Shown here: piece after piece, positions 1 to 8,440 of the stretch
How positions within the stretch are numbered: position 1 is the first letter of the stretch
How the letters are laid out: each line of letters opens with the position of its first letter
NCBI GenBank assembly: GCA_903994365.1
Contig: CAJEXL010000016.1
Coordinates: 1 to 41,713, forward strand
Reading direction: 5' to 3'
Source: an uncultured Chlorobiaceae bacterium
Lineage (GTDB): Bacteria; Bacteroidota; Chlorobiia; Chlorobiales; Chlorobiaceae
Length of the DNA: 41,713 nucleotides
Notes under the pieces: generated by a model
Database searches by the model: none
The model's input: only the letters and a program-made list of their open reading frames with translations
What the model was told of the DNA's origin: nothing
Translations under genes and position numbers: made by a program

Positions 1-119
1 AGATTTGCTACAAATATATAAAAAAATACAGTTTGATACTCAAAATGTTACGAAAGTAAAATTTTAAAACCCAATGTTTTCAGGGGTTGCAGGTCAAATC
101 TCGAATTGCTGATAATTAA

Positions 120-456
120 GGCATTTCGCGGAAGTTAATGGGTAGAAGTGAAAACAAAATACTACATCAGACGATAGGAGCACTTAGTTTTCATTGGTAA
201 AATAATATTATGGGTTGCTAGCTTTATAAGCTTTTACAAACCCTCCCCAAGGCCTTTCACTGGTTGATTTAGCTGTATAGGCCTACTGTTGTTGCCTTGG
301 TGGTTTGTTGCTTGCATAGTTTAAGATATTGTCTCTATGGCTTATCGCAGGGCCTTCAATTTCATCACAGGGTTACGTACTACCTCATTCTATGGATAGA
401 TATTACGCCAAGCCAATCCCTTATTACTCTATTTCCATTAACTTCCACGAAGAGCC
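120..456. mobile_element. MITE-like element with IS1595-type ends
   Basis: The outer 22 bp at 120-141 and 435-456 are inverted repeats matching at 19 of 22 positions. Both start with GGC and share the core GGAAGTTAATGG. They are flanked directly by the 8-bp direct repeat ATAATTAA (112-119 and 457-464), a convincing target duplication. Ends starting GGC and 8-bp duplications are typical of the IS1595 family. The 337-bp interior has no open frame long enough for a transposase, so this looks like a non-autonomous derivative that needs a transposase in trans. Family assignment rests on the ends alone. The right target repeat overlaps the first base of the ATG of the broken gene at 464. Confidence 0.7.
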
Positions 457-463
457 ATAATTA

Positions 464-990
464 ATGAGCAATACGATCTTCTCTTTGATTAAGAAGCCGT
501 TTCGATATGTTTACAATGCATATAGAATTCGTGTGATTGAAAGCATGATCAATAAAAAAAACTTTATGACCAGTCATTGAATGGAATAGATATATTTATT
601 TTTGATTTAATGATAAAGTTGTTGGGCATGTATTAAGGACACAAAATAAATATGGTGGTTATTGTGTTAAATATAATTCGAGCGCATGCGAAGATATTGA
701 TTTTATTGATATTTTAGAACGCTTGGCTTCATATGTTCCTTTATACAAAATAGAGATTTATAAGTCGCTACAAAAAAGCTTTAATATGGGTTTTCTATAA
801 TCAAGTTAATGATTTTGGATTTATATTTAGATTAAATGAGCCTATGACTTATGTTTATAATGAAATGACGGATAAGATGAATTGCGGCAGTATGTTTCCA
901 ACTTGGTTTAGGACACTGTCCCTTGCGTATCTTGCGAAATATTTCTCTATAGGTGAATTTCACATCAACGTGTCACCTGGATTAGAATAA
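464..990 (+). pseudogene. Frameshifted gene of unknown family next to the MITE
   Basis: A start at ATG 464 opens a coding-like frame (MSNTIFSLIKKPFRYVY...). The frame then breaks three times: near 561-567, near 604-612 (apparently one T missing) and in the A run at 772-777. Joining the three frames gives about 175 continuous residues, with segments such as NGIDIFIFD, HVLRTQNKYGGYCVKY, FGFIFRLNEPMTYVYNEM and IGEFHINVSPGLE, ending at TAA 988-990. No family is recognised. AT content matches the next gene. The MITE sits directly against the start codon, so the original promoter or ribosome site has been displaced. Sequencing error could explain one shift but hardly three. Confidence 0.6.
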
Positions 991-1000
991 TAATTTTTAT

Positions 1001-1768
1001 ATGATGAATAATACTATATCTATACAGGCTTATCAAGAGTTGGAATATGTGTTTCCTTATCATTATGTTAGTAAAATGCAAATTGATGGTTTTACGCAAC
1101 ATTTTGTTGATTCCTGGGGAATAAATTATATTTCTACTATTGAATTGATGCTTGAATATATAGGTAATTGCAACATTAAATCATTAATTGATATTGGGTG
1201 TGGCGATGGTAGATTAATTCGCGAAATTCATAAGCGTTTTCCATTGGTTAAATTAAAAGGTGTTGATTACTCGTCGTGCGCTATTAATCTTGCAAGAGCT
1301 ATGAACCAAGATTATCCTAGTTTGATTTATGAGCAAGTAGATATATCAAGTGTTAATATTTCAGAAAAATATGATACTGCAGTTTTGATGGAAGTATTTG
1401 AGCATATTCCTCTTGAAGAGACTGCGGTATTTCTTTCCAGTGTTCATCGGTCATTAAAAAAGGGCGGGTTGCTGTTTTTAACTGTGCCGCATTCTAACAA
1501 AGCTTTAGAATATAAGCATTTTCAGCATTTCTCTATAAAAAGCATATCTGATTATTTATATCCATATTTCGATATTGTTGAGGTTATACCGTTTGAAAAA
1601 AAAGGATTAAGACGCAAATTGCTTGAAAAAGTTTTGTGTAACAGTTTATTTGTACTAAATAATGGTAGAATCTTAAAATATATTTATGAGTTACATGGTA
1701 AGTATTTATTTCATTGTTCGAGTGAACAAGACTGTCAACGGATTTTCGTTAAAGCTGTAGCAAAGTAA
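1001..1768 (+). CDS. Class I SAM-dependent methyltransferase
   Basis: The 255-residue protein carries motif I of class I methyltransferases (LIDIGCGDGRL, about residues 62-72), then GVDYS (motif II), and TAVLMEVFEHIP followed by LKKGGLLFLTVP (motifs IV-VI). It would transfer a methyl group from SAM, probably to a sugar or lipid-linked glycan given the neighbours; the substrate cannot be read from sequence. ATG occurs at 1001 and 1004; no strong ribosome site separates them. The gene is AT-rich like the broken gene upstream and lies 4 bases before the next glycosyltransferase, so the two are probably co-transcribed. Confidence 0.8.
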   Translation: MMNNTISIQAYQELEYVFPYHYVSKMQIDGFTQHFVDSWGINYISTIELMLEYIGNCNIKSLIDIGCGDGRLIREIHKRFPLVKLKGVDYSSCAINLARAMNQDYPSLIYEQVDISSVNISEKYDTAVLMEVFEHIPLEETAVFLSSVHRSLKKGGLLFLTVPHSNKALEYKHFQHFSIKSISDYLYPYFDIVEVIPFEKKGLRRKLLEKVLCNSLFVLNNGRILKYIYELHGKYLFHCSSEQDCQRIFVKAVAK

Positions 1769-1772
1769 TTAT

Positions 1773-2756
1773 ATGCTTACAGTTATTATCCCTACACGAA
1801 ATAGGGCACATCTTCTAGCTTCTGTTTTGGAATCCCTCACACGGCAGACATTGTCAAACGACCACTTCGAGGTCTTGGTTATCGATAACGGTTCAAAAGA
1901 CAACACTGTTGTTATTGTACAAAAATATTCCGCGTTATTAGGCAATATCCAGTATTATTATGAGCCTGTACCAGGGTTGCATGTAGGTCGCCACCGGGGC
2001 ATGCTCGAGGCCAAAAACGACATTCTTGTTTTTGCCGATGACGATATCGAAGCCTTGCCTACGTGGCTGGAGTCGATTCAGGAGGCTTTTTTGAGCCCTG
2101 ATGTGGCGATGGTGGGTGGAAATAATTACCCTGATTTTCAGGGAGAGGTGCCAACTTGGCTTCAAAAACTTTGGGATAGACCTTCAATGGGAGGGCAGGA
2201 GCTAGCTTCACTGAGCGTGCTTAAGTTGCCAGAAGGACGTCGAGAATTTAGCCCTGATTATGTATGGGGTTGCAATTTCTCTATCCGCAAGCAGGTATTG
2301 CTGGATGCTGGCGGTTTTCATCCTGATGGAATGCCAGCGGAGTTGATTCGATTTAGAGGTGACGGGGAAAGCCATGTTTCCGGATATGTTAAGAAACACA
2401 ATCTTCGGTGCATCTTTGATTCAAGAGCAAGCGTATATCACGCTGTTACATCCGAGCGAATGACTTTTGATTATTTCCGCCAGCGTTCATTTAATCAGGG
2501 AATATCTTACTCTTATGCCTGTCTCCGAAACCCGTCAAGATTTGGAACGTCAACTTCCTCTCTTCTTAACATTTTTAGGCGTTTGTTTGGTCCTTTGTAT
2601 CATTTTATGAAGCAAGACCAAGAACGGGATCCGGAAATTAGGGAACTCTTAGCCCTCATGCATAAGGGTCATCAAGAGGGGTTCAAATATCATCAGCAAA
2701 TGTATCAAGAATATCCAGAAGTGAAAAACTGGGTTCATAAGCTAACATATTATTGA
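1773..2756 (+). CDS. GT2 family glycosyltransferase
   Basis: The N-terminus LTVIIPTRNRAHLLASVLESL is the GT-A nucleotide-binding start of family 2 transferases. VIDNGSKDNT follows, and FADDDIEALPTWL (about residues 87-99) supplies the metal-binding acidic motif. The central part (GGNNYPDF, VWGCNFSIRKQVLLDAGGF) is typical of GT2 enzymes that extend polysaccharide repeat units. The product has 327 residues, with no membrane segment, so it should act at the cytoplasmic face on a nucleotide-sugar donor. Donor and acceptor are unknown. It sits 4 bases after the methyltransferase and 6 bases before the cupin gene. Confidence 0.85.
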   Translation: MLTVIIPTRNRAHLLASVLESLTRQTLSNDHFEVLVIDNGSKDNTVVIVQKYSALLGNIQYYYEPVPGLHVGRHRGMLEAKNDILVFADDDIEALPTWLESIQEAFLSPDVAMVGGNNYPDFQGEVPTWLQKLWDRPSMGGQELASLSVLKLPEGRREFSPDYVWGCNFSIRKQVLLDAGGFHPDGMPAELIRFRGDGESHVSGYVKKHNLRCIFDSRASVYHAVTSERMTFDYFRQRSFNQGISYSYACLRNPSRFGTSTSSLLNIFRRLFGPLYHFMKQDQERDPEIRELLALMHKGHQEGFKYHQQMYQEYPEVKNWVHKLTYY

Positions 2757-2762
2757 TAATAT

Positions 2763-3194
2763 ATGATTGAAAAGATCAACCATAATAATCAAGAGCTGGC
2801 ATTGATTTTGCGCGCATCTTACCGAGATGAAGGAATCTCTTTTTTTACGCCTGATGAATTTTCTCAGCAGCTTGCCTACATGAACCGTCCTTTAGGCTAT
2901 GTAATTCCTCCACATGTGCATAATCCTGTTGTACGTGAGGTTTTGTTTACGAGAGAAGTATTGTTCATAAAGTCGGGTAAGGTGCGTATTGATTTTTATG
3001 ATGATGATCAGTCGTATCTCGAAAGTCGAATACTTGAACAAGGTGACGTTGTTTTTCTTGCTTCTGGAGGCCATGGGTTTGAGATGCTGGAGGCCACAGA
3101 AATTATTGAAGTGAAGCAGGGCCCTTATGCGGGGGATGCAGACAAAACTCGCTTTGAGCCTGTTTCAATCCAACAATTGATTATAAAAGACTAA
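2763..3194 (+). CDS. Small cupin-fold protein
   Basis: The 143-residue protein has a cupin signature: PPHVHNPVVREVLFTREVLFIKSGKVRIDFYD (HxH and downstream Glu, about residues 51-80) and a second half QGDVVFLASGGHGFEML with another His. Proteins of this size in sugar clusters include WxcM/FdtA-like isomerases and cupins of unknown role. A metal site is likely from the His pattern, but the reaction is not evident. It lies inside a tight run of sugar genes. The closing KQGPYAGDADKTRF is a recognisable tail of this cupin group, though I cannot attach a function to it. Confidence 0.7.
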   Translation: MIEKINHNNQELALILRASYRDEGISFFTPDEFSQQLAYMNRPLGYVIPPHVHNPVVREVLFTREVLFIKSGKVRIDFYDDDQSYLESRILEQGDVVFLASGGHGFEMLEATEIIEVKQGPYAGDADKTRFEPVSIQQLIIKD

Positions 3195-3204
3195 CCGTTC
3201 TTGC

Positions 3205-3978
3205 TTGCATGATTTTATGAAAAAAAACGACTCTGTATTCAACGCTTACAGCCGTTATTACGACCTTCTTTACCAGGATAAAGATTATGTTGGCGAGACG
3301 GACTATCTTCAAGCCCTACTGGTTCGGCACGGAATAGCTTTAGGCAATTTACTTGATTTTGGCTCTGGCACCGGAAAGCACGGGCGCCTGCTTGCTGAAC
3401 GAGGCTATCAAGTACATGGTATTGAGCGCAGTGCCGAAATGGTCTCTCAAGCTGCCCTGAGTGTTGGTTTCACCTGCCAGCAGGGTGATATCTGTACGGT
3501 GCAACTTGGCCGGACGTTTAATGCTGTACTCTCCTTGTTTCATGTTGTGAGTTATCAGGTAAGTAATGATGCTCTCCTTTCAGTGTTTGCCCGTGCCTCA
3601 GAACATCTTCTGTCTGGCGGCTTATTTATATTTGACGTTTGGTACAGCCCCGCGGTTTATGCTCAACGCCCTGAAGTTCGCGTAAAGCGGATGGCTGATG
3701 ACTCAGTGGAAATTACCCGCATTGCAGAACCCGTAATCTATCCCAATGAAAACCGGGTGGACGTAAATTATACAGTGTTTGCTCGTGATGTTGTTACTGG
3801 TGAATCCTCAGAATTTACCGAAACACATCCGATGCGGCACTTTTCTATACCAGAAATTGATACCCTTGCCACACTATGCGGATTTGAATTGGTAACCGCT
3901 GAAGCCTTTTTGACAGGTGACCAGCCAAGTGAAAATACTTGGGGTGTTTGTTTTGTTTTACGTAAAAATAGATCATGA
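3205..3978 (+). CDS. Class I SAM-dependent methyltransferase
   Basis: Motif I is clear (LLDFGSGTGKHGRLLAERG, about residues 49-67), followed by VHGIERSAEMV and FNAVLSLFHVVSYQ. The C-terminal part HPMRHFSIPEIDTLATLCGFELV matches small-molecule methyltransferases found beside sugar aminotransferases. ATG 3205 is the outermost start; ATG 3217 (MKKND...) is equally plausible because no ribosome site decides. The stop overlaps the start of the aminotransferase gene by 4 bases (ATGA), so translation is probably coupled. N-methylation of the amino sugar made by the next gene is a natural but unproven role. Confidence 0.8.
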   Translation: MHDFMKKNDSVFNAYSRYYDLLYQDKDYVGETDYLQALLVRHGIALGNLLDFGSGTGKHGRLLAERGYQVHGIERSAEMVSQAALSVGFTCQQGDICTVQLGRTFNAVLSLFHVVSYQVSNDALLSVFARASEHLLSGGLFIFDVWYSPAVYAQRPEVRVKRMADDSVEITRIAEPVIYPNENRVDVNYTVFARDVVTGESSEFTETHPMRHFSIPEIDTLATLCGFELVTAEAFLTGDQPSENTWGVCFVLRKNRS

Positions 3979-5096
3979 GTGATTTTATCCCGGTTAACGA
4001 ACCACTTCTGGCTGGAAACGAAAAGAAGTACCTGCTGGAATGTATTGAAACTGGCTGGATCTCTTCAGAGGGTCCGTTTATCAAGGAGTTTGAGCAGAAG
4101 TTTGCGGCCCGGGTTGGGCGCAAGCATGGTATAGCGGTCACCAATGGTACGGCAGCTCTTGATGCTGCAGTTGATGCCCTTGGCCTAGGGAAAGGGGACG
4201 AAGTGATCATGCCAACTTTTACCATCATTTCCTGTATCACTCAGATTGTACGCTGCGGTGCTATCCCTGTATTGGTCGACAGTGATCCGCTAACATGGAA
4301 CATGGATGTTACCCAAATAGAGGCCAAGATTACCTCACGCACAAAGGCAATCATGGTGGTGCACATCTATGGCCTTCCAGTTGATATGGTTCCGGTACTT
4401 GATATTGCACAACGGTATGGGCTTAAAATTATTGAAGATGCGGCTGAAATGCATGGCCAGACCTATCGAGGTAAGCCATGTGGCAGTTTTGGTGACATCA
4501 GTACGTTCAGTTTTTACCCAAACAAGCATATTACTACCGGCGAAGGTGGTATGATAGTCACTGATAACGATGAACTTGCTGAAACGTGCCGGTCACTCAG
4601 GAACCTCTGTTTTCAACCACAAAAGCGTTTCGTGCATGAACGACTTGGTTGGAACTTGCGAATGACTAACATGCAGGCGGCTCTTGGTTTGGCTCAATTG
4701 GAACAACTGGATAAGTTTGTTGACAGAAAGCGGGAGATGGGAGAGCGGTATACCGCATTGCTCCATGGTTTGCCCGGCGTACAACTGCCATTAGCGCACA
4801 CCGATTACGCTGATAATATTTATTGGATATATGGGCTGATTTTGGATGACGCTATTGGGTTTGATGCTGAAGAGGCCATGAAGCGCCTTGCTTCAAAAGG
4901 TATAGGGTCGCGCCCCTTTTTTTACCCAATGCACAAGCAACCAGTGCTGAAACGCATGGGCTTGTTTGACGGCGAACACTATCCCGTTGCTGAACGACTT
5001 GCCCTACAAGGGTTTTATATACCGAGCGGGTTGGCTTTGACTGGGGAGCAGATGGAGCGAGTGGTTGAACAAGTAATTGAGACTCTTGCGAAGTAA
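3975..5096 (+). CDS. DegT/DnrJ/EryC1 sugar aminotransferase, perosamine synthase-like
   Basis: The 373-residue protein is full length for PLP-dependent nucleotide-sugar aminotransferases. AVTNGTAALDAAVDAL (about 54-69) binds PLP phosphate, EDAAEMHGQTY (154-164) carries the Asp facing the pyridine nitrogen, and SFYPNKHITTGEGGM places the Schiff-base Lys at residue 184. GRKHGIAVTNGTAAL and GSFGDISTFSFYPNK resemble GDP-perosamine synthases, which aminate GDP-4-keto-6-deoxymannose, the Gmd product. A related keto-sugar cannot be excluded. The start overlaps the stop of the upstream methyltransferase. The reaction class is certain; the exact sugar is inferred. Confidence 0.85.
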   Translation: MSDFIPVNEPLLAGNEKKYLLECIETGWISSEGPFIKEFEQKFAARVGRKHGIAVTNGTAALDAAVDALGLGKGDEVIMPTFTIISCITQIVRCGAIPVLVDSDPLTWNMDVTQIEAKITSRTKAIMVVHIYGLPVDMVPVLDIAQRYGLKIIEDAAEMHGQTYRGKPCGSFGDISTFSFYPNKHITTGEGGMIVTDNDELAETCRSLRNLCFQPQKRFVHERLGWNLRMTNMQAALGLAQLEQLDKFVDRKREMGERYTALLHGLPGVQLPLAHTDYADNIYWIYGLILDDAIGFDAEEAMKRLASKGIGSRPFFYPMHKQPVLKRMGLFDGEHYPVAERLALQGFYIPSGLALTGEQMERVVEQVIETLAK

Positions 5097-5242
5097 ACAA
5101 AAGCTTTATTTATGCGAAAAAAGTATAAATAATTCATCCGGAAGGGAATACATTCAATAATCTAAAAATGTAATGTGCTGTGGATTTGTTATTGTCATCT
5201 CGTATATAACTAACTATAAGATATCATAAGTCAGTTGCTCCG

Positions 5243-5341
5243 ATGCCTCAATATAAAGAGATTAAATATTCTCGATATAAGTATTTAATTACTGCATATA
5301 AAGTGCAGCAAATGTTTAAAGATAATGATATTCAAAGGTAA
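5243..5341 (+). other. Short coding-like frame in a 252-bp intergenic gap
   Basis: Between the aminotransferase and the next glycosyltransferase lies an AT-rich gap. It holds a possible 32-codon frame (MPQYKEIKYSRYKYLITAY...) ending just before the TTG start downstream, and an 8-bp AT stem near 5107-5134 (TTATTTAT / ATAAATAA) without a following T run. Neither is strong. The frame could be a remnant of an older gene or chance in AT-rich DNA. Confidence 0.2.
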
Positions 5342-5348
5342 CGAATAA

Positions 5349-6497
5349 TTGAAAAAGATCGTTTTTGTTTACCACGCAAATGGTGTATTTTCAAAAATAC
5401 CGTGCGCAGTTAATATTGTGAATAAATTGGCTGCTAATAATTTTGATGTCCATATATTTACAATTAGTAATGACAGTTATGGAGAAAACCCAAATTTACC
5501 CTCTTCTAACAGAATCGTGTATAATTATTTTGATTCATCCAAGGTATGGCTTGCAAAGTTCTCTACGTCTTTAGCGTTTTATGTATGGGTAATTAAAAAA
5601 AACCTTTTTCCCCGCTTGATACATTCAAGTAGCTCTGTAATTCATTTTGGTATTGATTTTCAAGGGCTTTTAATTGCTTGGATAATGTCTTTTATTATAA
5701 AGGGTAGAGTTTATTTTCAAAGTTTTGAAATGAATCTAACATGGGCCCCAGTTTTGCCAAAATGGATGACAATATTGGAAAATATTTTGATCAAAAAAGT
5801 TGAAGGTGTTATAATACATGATCAACTTAGGGCGAAAATGTATAAAGAAGATAAGAAATTATTTAACATCCCTTTTTTCCTGATTGCCAATAGTTTTAGT
5901 GGCAATTCTTTATTCGTGAAATCAGAGTTTTTACATAATCGATTATCTATTGATCACAATATCCCTATTCTATTGTATCAAGGGTCTGCTGGTGACTGGG
6001 CGTGGAGTCATAGCGTTTTGATGGTATTCCAAAGTCATAAATTAGATTATAAGTTAGTATTTCATGTGAATGAAGCTTCTAAATCTGAGGTATTAGGTGA
6101 TTTTGAATTATCAGATCTTATTAACGTAGAGTTCTCTACGGCCAACCTGCCAATTGATGCTGTAAAGAATGTTGTTGAGTCCTGCGATGTAGGACTTGTA
6201 ATATATGAGCATCCCTCTCCAAATACCCATTATGTCGGTTACTCATCAGGAAAATTATGCCAATACTTAAAATCAGGTAAGCCAATTATATGCAATGACA
6301 TTCCTCTTATATCTAATCATGTGAGAGAATTTGGATCTGGTGTTATAGTTTCATCTGCAGAGGAAATACCTGCTGCATTTTTACGAATAATGGCAGAATA
6401 TGATGAGTATAGTACTAATGCAGTTAAGCATTATAACGCACAAATAAATCCTGATATAGAAATCATTAGGCTATTAAGTGAACTTGATAAGTTATAG
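5349..6497 (+). CDS. Glycosyltransferase, GT4/GT-B-like
   Basis: The 382-residue AT-rich protein begins KKIVFVYHANGVFSKIPCAVNIVNKL, an N-terminal Rossmann half of GT-B type. The C-terminal half has ILLYQGSAGDW, VVESCDVGLVIYEHPSPN and SGKLCQYLKSGKPIICNDIPLISN, the donor-binding region of family 4-like enzymes. The start is TTG at 5349, preceded by a weak AAAGG at 5334-5338. No membrane helix is convincing, although FKGRVYFQSFEM is typical of enzymes that sit against the membrane. Donor and acceptor are unknown. Codon use is more AT-rich than the genes on either side, suggesting separate acquisition. Confidence 0.75.
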   Translation: MKKIVFVYHANGVFSKIPCAVNIVNKLAANNFDVHIFTISNDSYGENPNLPSSNRIVYNYFDSSKVWLAKFSTSLAFYVWVIKKNLFPRLIHSSSSVIHFGIDFQGLLIAWIMSFIIKGRVYFQSFEMNLTWAPVLPKWMTILENILIKKVEGVIIHDQLRAKMYKEDKKLFNIPFFLIANSFSGNSLFVKSEFLHNRLSIDHNIPILLYQGSAGDWAWSHSVLMVFQSHKLDYKLVFHVNEASKSEVLGDFELSDLINVEFSTANLPIDAVKNVVESCDVGLVIYEHPSPNTHYVGYSSGKLCQYLKSGKPIICNDIPLISNHVREFGSGVIVSSAEEIPAAFLRIMAEYDEYSTNAVKHYNAQINPDIEIIRLLSELDKL

Positions 6498-6526
6498 TGT
6501 ATTGTCATTGGGCTGAAAATTAATTA

Positions 6527-7366
6527 ATGAGAAAATGTTGTCCTAACAATAAGGAGTATCTCAGAATTACTGGTTTTATGAAATCGAAACTTGTTAAAAT
6601 TCATTGGCTTCTCTCCAGTCAATTTGGCTTTGATATCCAGATTCTTTTGCGTTCTTTGCGTGGTTTGCCTGCTTACCTGCGCGACTGGACAACCTTCCGC
6701 AAGGGCTTTTCTGGCACCATGAAGCTCAAGCCCTGCCTGCATGATCGATATGAAGACGGCGGTGCAACCAAAAACGAATACTTCTGGCAAGACCTGCTGG
6801 TGGCGCGTGCCATTCATGCGGAAAATCCAGTCAAGCATGTCGATATCGGTTCACGAGTCGATGGGTTTGTAGCGCATGTAGCCAGCTTTCGAGACATCGA
6901 AGTTTTTGATGTGCGGCCAATCAGCACGGCAGTGCCAGGTGTGGTATTTCGCCAGTCTGATCTTATGAACCCATCCTCGTTCCTGTCTGATACAGGGGAG
7001 GGGTATTGTGACTCGCTCTCCTGCCTGCATGCCATCGAACATTTTGGGCTTGGGCGGTATGGTGACCCTGTCAACAAGTACGGCTATAAGCGTGGCATTG
7101 CCAATATGGCGCAGATGCTGCAACCGGGTGGCACATTTTACTTATCAACGCCTATTGGTCAAGAGCAAGTGGAATTTAATGCAAACTGGGTGTTTCACCC
7201 GTCCAGCATTATACGCTGTGCCGAAGATGCTGGGATGACATTGCAAACACTGACAATTATTACTCCTGAGCAGGGGCCGCAAGAGTCAGGATTTGATGAT
7301 TTAACTCTTTCTAATCTGGCACTACAGCATTACCATCTAGGTCTTTTTGTTTTTACTAAAAAATAA
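6527..7366 (+). CDS. DUF268 family protein, methyltransferase-like
   Basis: HVDIGSRVDGFVAHVASFRDIEVFDVRPI (about residues 104-132) is a degenerate SAM-type Rossmann motif characteristic of DUF268 proteins. It is followed by DSLSCLHAIEHFGLGRYGDPV and MLQPGGTFYLSTPIGQEQVEFN, which resemble methyltransferase motifs IV-VI. Function of the family is not established; it is common in polysaccharide clusters. Starts at 6527 and 6578 (MKSKLVKIHWLL) are both possible. The latter gives a more natural N-terminus, and an AAGGAG at 6550-6555 is too far from it to help. The first 50 bases are AT-rich while the rest is not. Confidence 0.75.
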   Translation: MRKCCPNNKEYLRITGFMKSKLVKIHWLLSSQFGFDIQILLRSLRGLPAYLRDWTTFRKGFSGTMKLKPCLHDRYEDGGATKNEYFWQDLLVARAIHAENPVKHVDIGSRVDGFVAHVASFRDIEVFDVRPISTAVPGVVFRQSDLMNPSSFLSDTGEGYCDSLSCLHAIEHFGLGRYGDPVNKYGYKRGIANMAQMLQPGGTFYLSTPIGQEQVEFNANWVFHPSSIIRCAEDAGMTLQTLTIITPEQGPQESGFDDLTLSNLALQHYHLGLFVFTKK

Positions 7367-7523
7367 CGAACTCAAGTCCGAACCCAACCCACGCAGAACA
7401 GAAAATCAATTACTTCTACTGTCTGGAACGCTATTGCAGCAATGGAAGTTTGCCTTTCCTCTTTGTCTAAAATACCAGTAAATCCATCGCCGTGATTGTT
7501 ATTAAATAATCAAGAAATCACAA

Positions 7524-8345
7524 ATGAAAAACGCCATTAAATCCATCGTTGAACACTTCCCAGCGCTGTCACTTTTTTATAGAAATGTGCGTGATTTGCT
7601 GGATCAGCACCAGCCACCGCGCAAAACCCCGTGGGGCTTTAGCTTCGCTGGTAGCAGCTACATGGCTGATGGAAACTTTGAGCAAGATGAAACTAAAGAG
7701 GTACGAAGATTGCTTGGCGATGTCGATGTGCTGGTAAATGTAGGTGCCAATGTTGGTTACTACTGCTGCCAAGCATTGAGTATGGGTAAACCTATTATCG
7801 CTGTGGAACCAAATACCCTTAACTTGCACTACTTGCTGAAAAATATCCAAAATAATGGTTGGGCAAAACTGGCAGAAGTGTTTCCTGTGGCCATGGGCAG
7901 TGGTGCCGATATTTTGAAAATGTGGGGAGGTGGGACAGGCGCATCTTTGGTCAAGGGCTGGGCAGCAAACCCGGAGAGTTATGTTACCCAAGTGCCGGTA
8001 TTGAGTTTAGATCGTGTGCTTGGCAATAGCTTAAGCGGCAAGAAGGCATTGATTCTGGTGGATATTGAAGGCGCAGAATTCATGATGCTGCAAGGGGCAA
8101 AACAAACTCTAATGAATGAACCGCGCCCAATCTGGCTGATGGAAATATCAAGCACTGAACATCAACCCGTAGGCACTGTTATGAATCCAAACTTTGCCAA
8201 AACCTTTGAACTGTTTTTTGAGCAAGGGTATCGAGCTTTTACGGCAGATGAAGCAGGGCAAGAAATTACATCACTGGAAGTGCAACAAGTGATAGATGGC
8301 AACCAAAAACTCAGTACACATAATTTTGTGTTTCATGAGGCATAA
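7524..8345 (+). CDS. FkbM family methyltransferase
   Basis: VLVNVGANVGYYCCQALSMGKPIIAVEPN (about residues 70-98) is the FkbM-type motif I plus acidic loop. LILVDIEGAEFMMLQGAK further on is the diagnostic FkbM block. These enzymes usually O-methylate sugar hydroxyls. The 273-residue length is normal. ATG 7524 is preceded by AAGAAATC. The 157 bp before it carries no recognised gene, only a short frame of about 32 codons from the previous stop that may be a remnant. The target sugar position is unknown. Confidence 0.85.
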   Translation: MKNAIKSIVEHFPALSLFYRNVRDLLDQHQPPRKTPWGFSFAGSSYMADGNFEQDETKEVRRLLGDVDVLVNVGANVGYYCCQALSMGKPIIAVEPNTLNLHYLLKNIQNNGWAKLAEVFPVAMGSGADILKMWGGGTGASLVKGWAANPESYVTQVPVLSLDRVLGNSLSGKKALILVDIEGAEFMMLQGAKQTLMNEPRPIWLMEISSTEHQPVGTVMNPNFAKTFELFFEQGYRAFTADEAGQEITSLEVQQVIDGNQKLSTHNFVFHEA

Positions 8346-8440
8346 GAGTAGTCTCCCGTTCCATATTATTTTATAAAAAAAATATGGTCAAAGATACTTA
8401 TAGATGCGGCGATTTTTAAATGTGTTATTAGAGATTACGC

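Noticed and set aside
3845..4240. 131-residue minus-strand open frame
   Set aside because: It lies opposite the well-supported aminotransferase gene and has no family-like motif; low-complexity residues suggest a shadow frame.
5107..5134. AT-only stem after the aminotransferase gene as a terminator
   Set aside because: The stem has no G-C pairs and no T run after it, so it is too weak to call a Rho-independent terminator.
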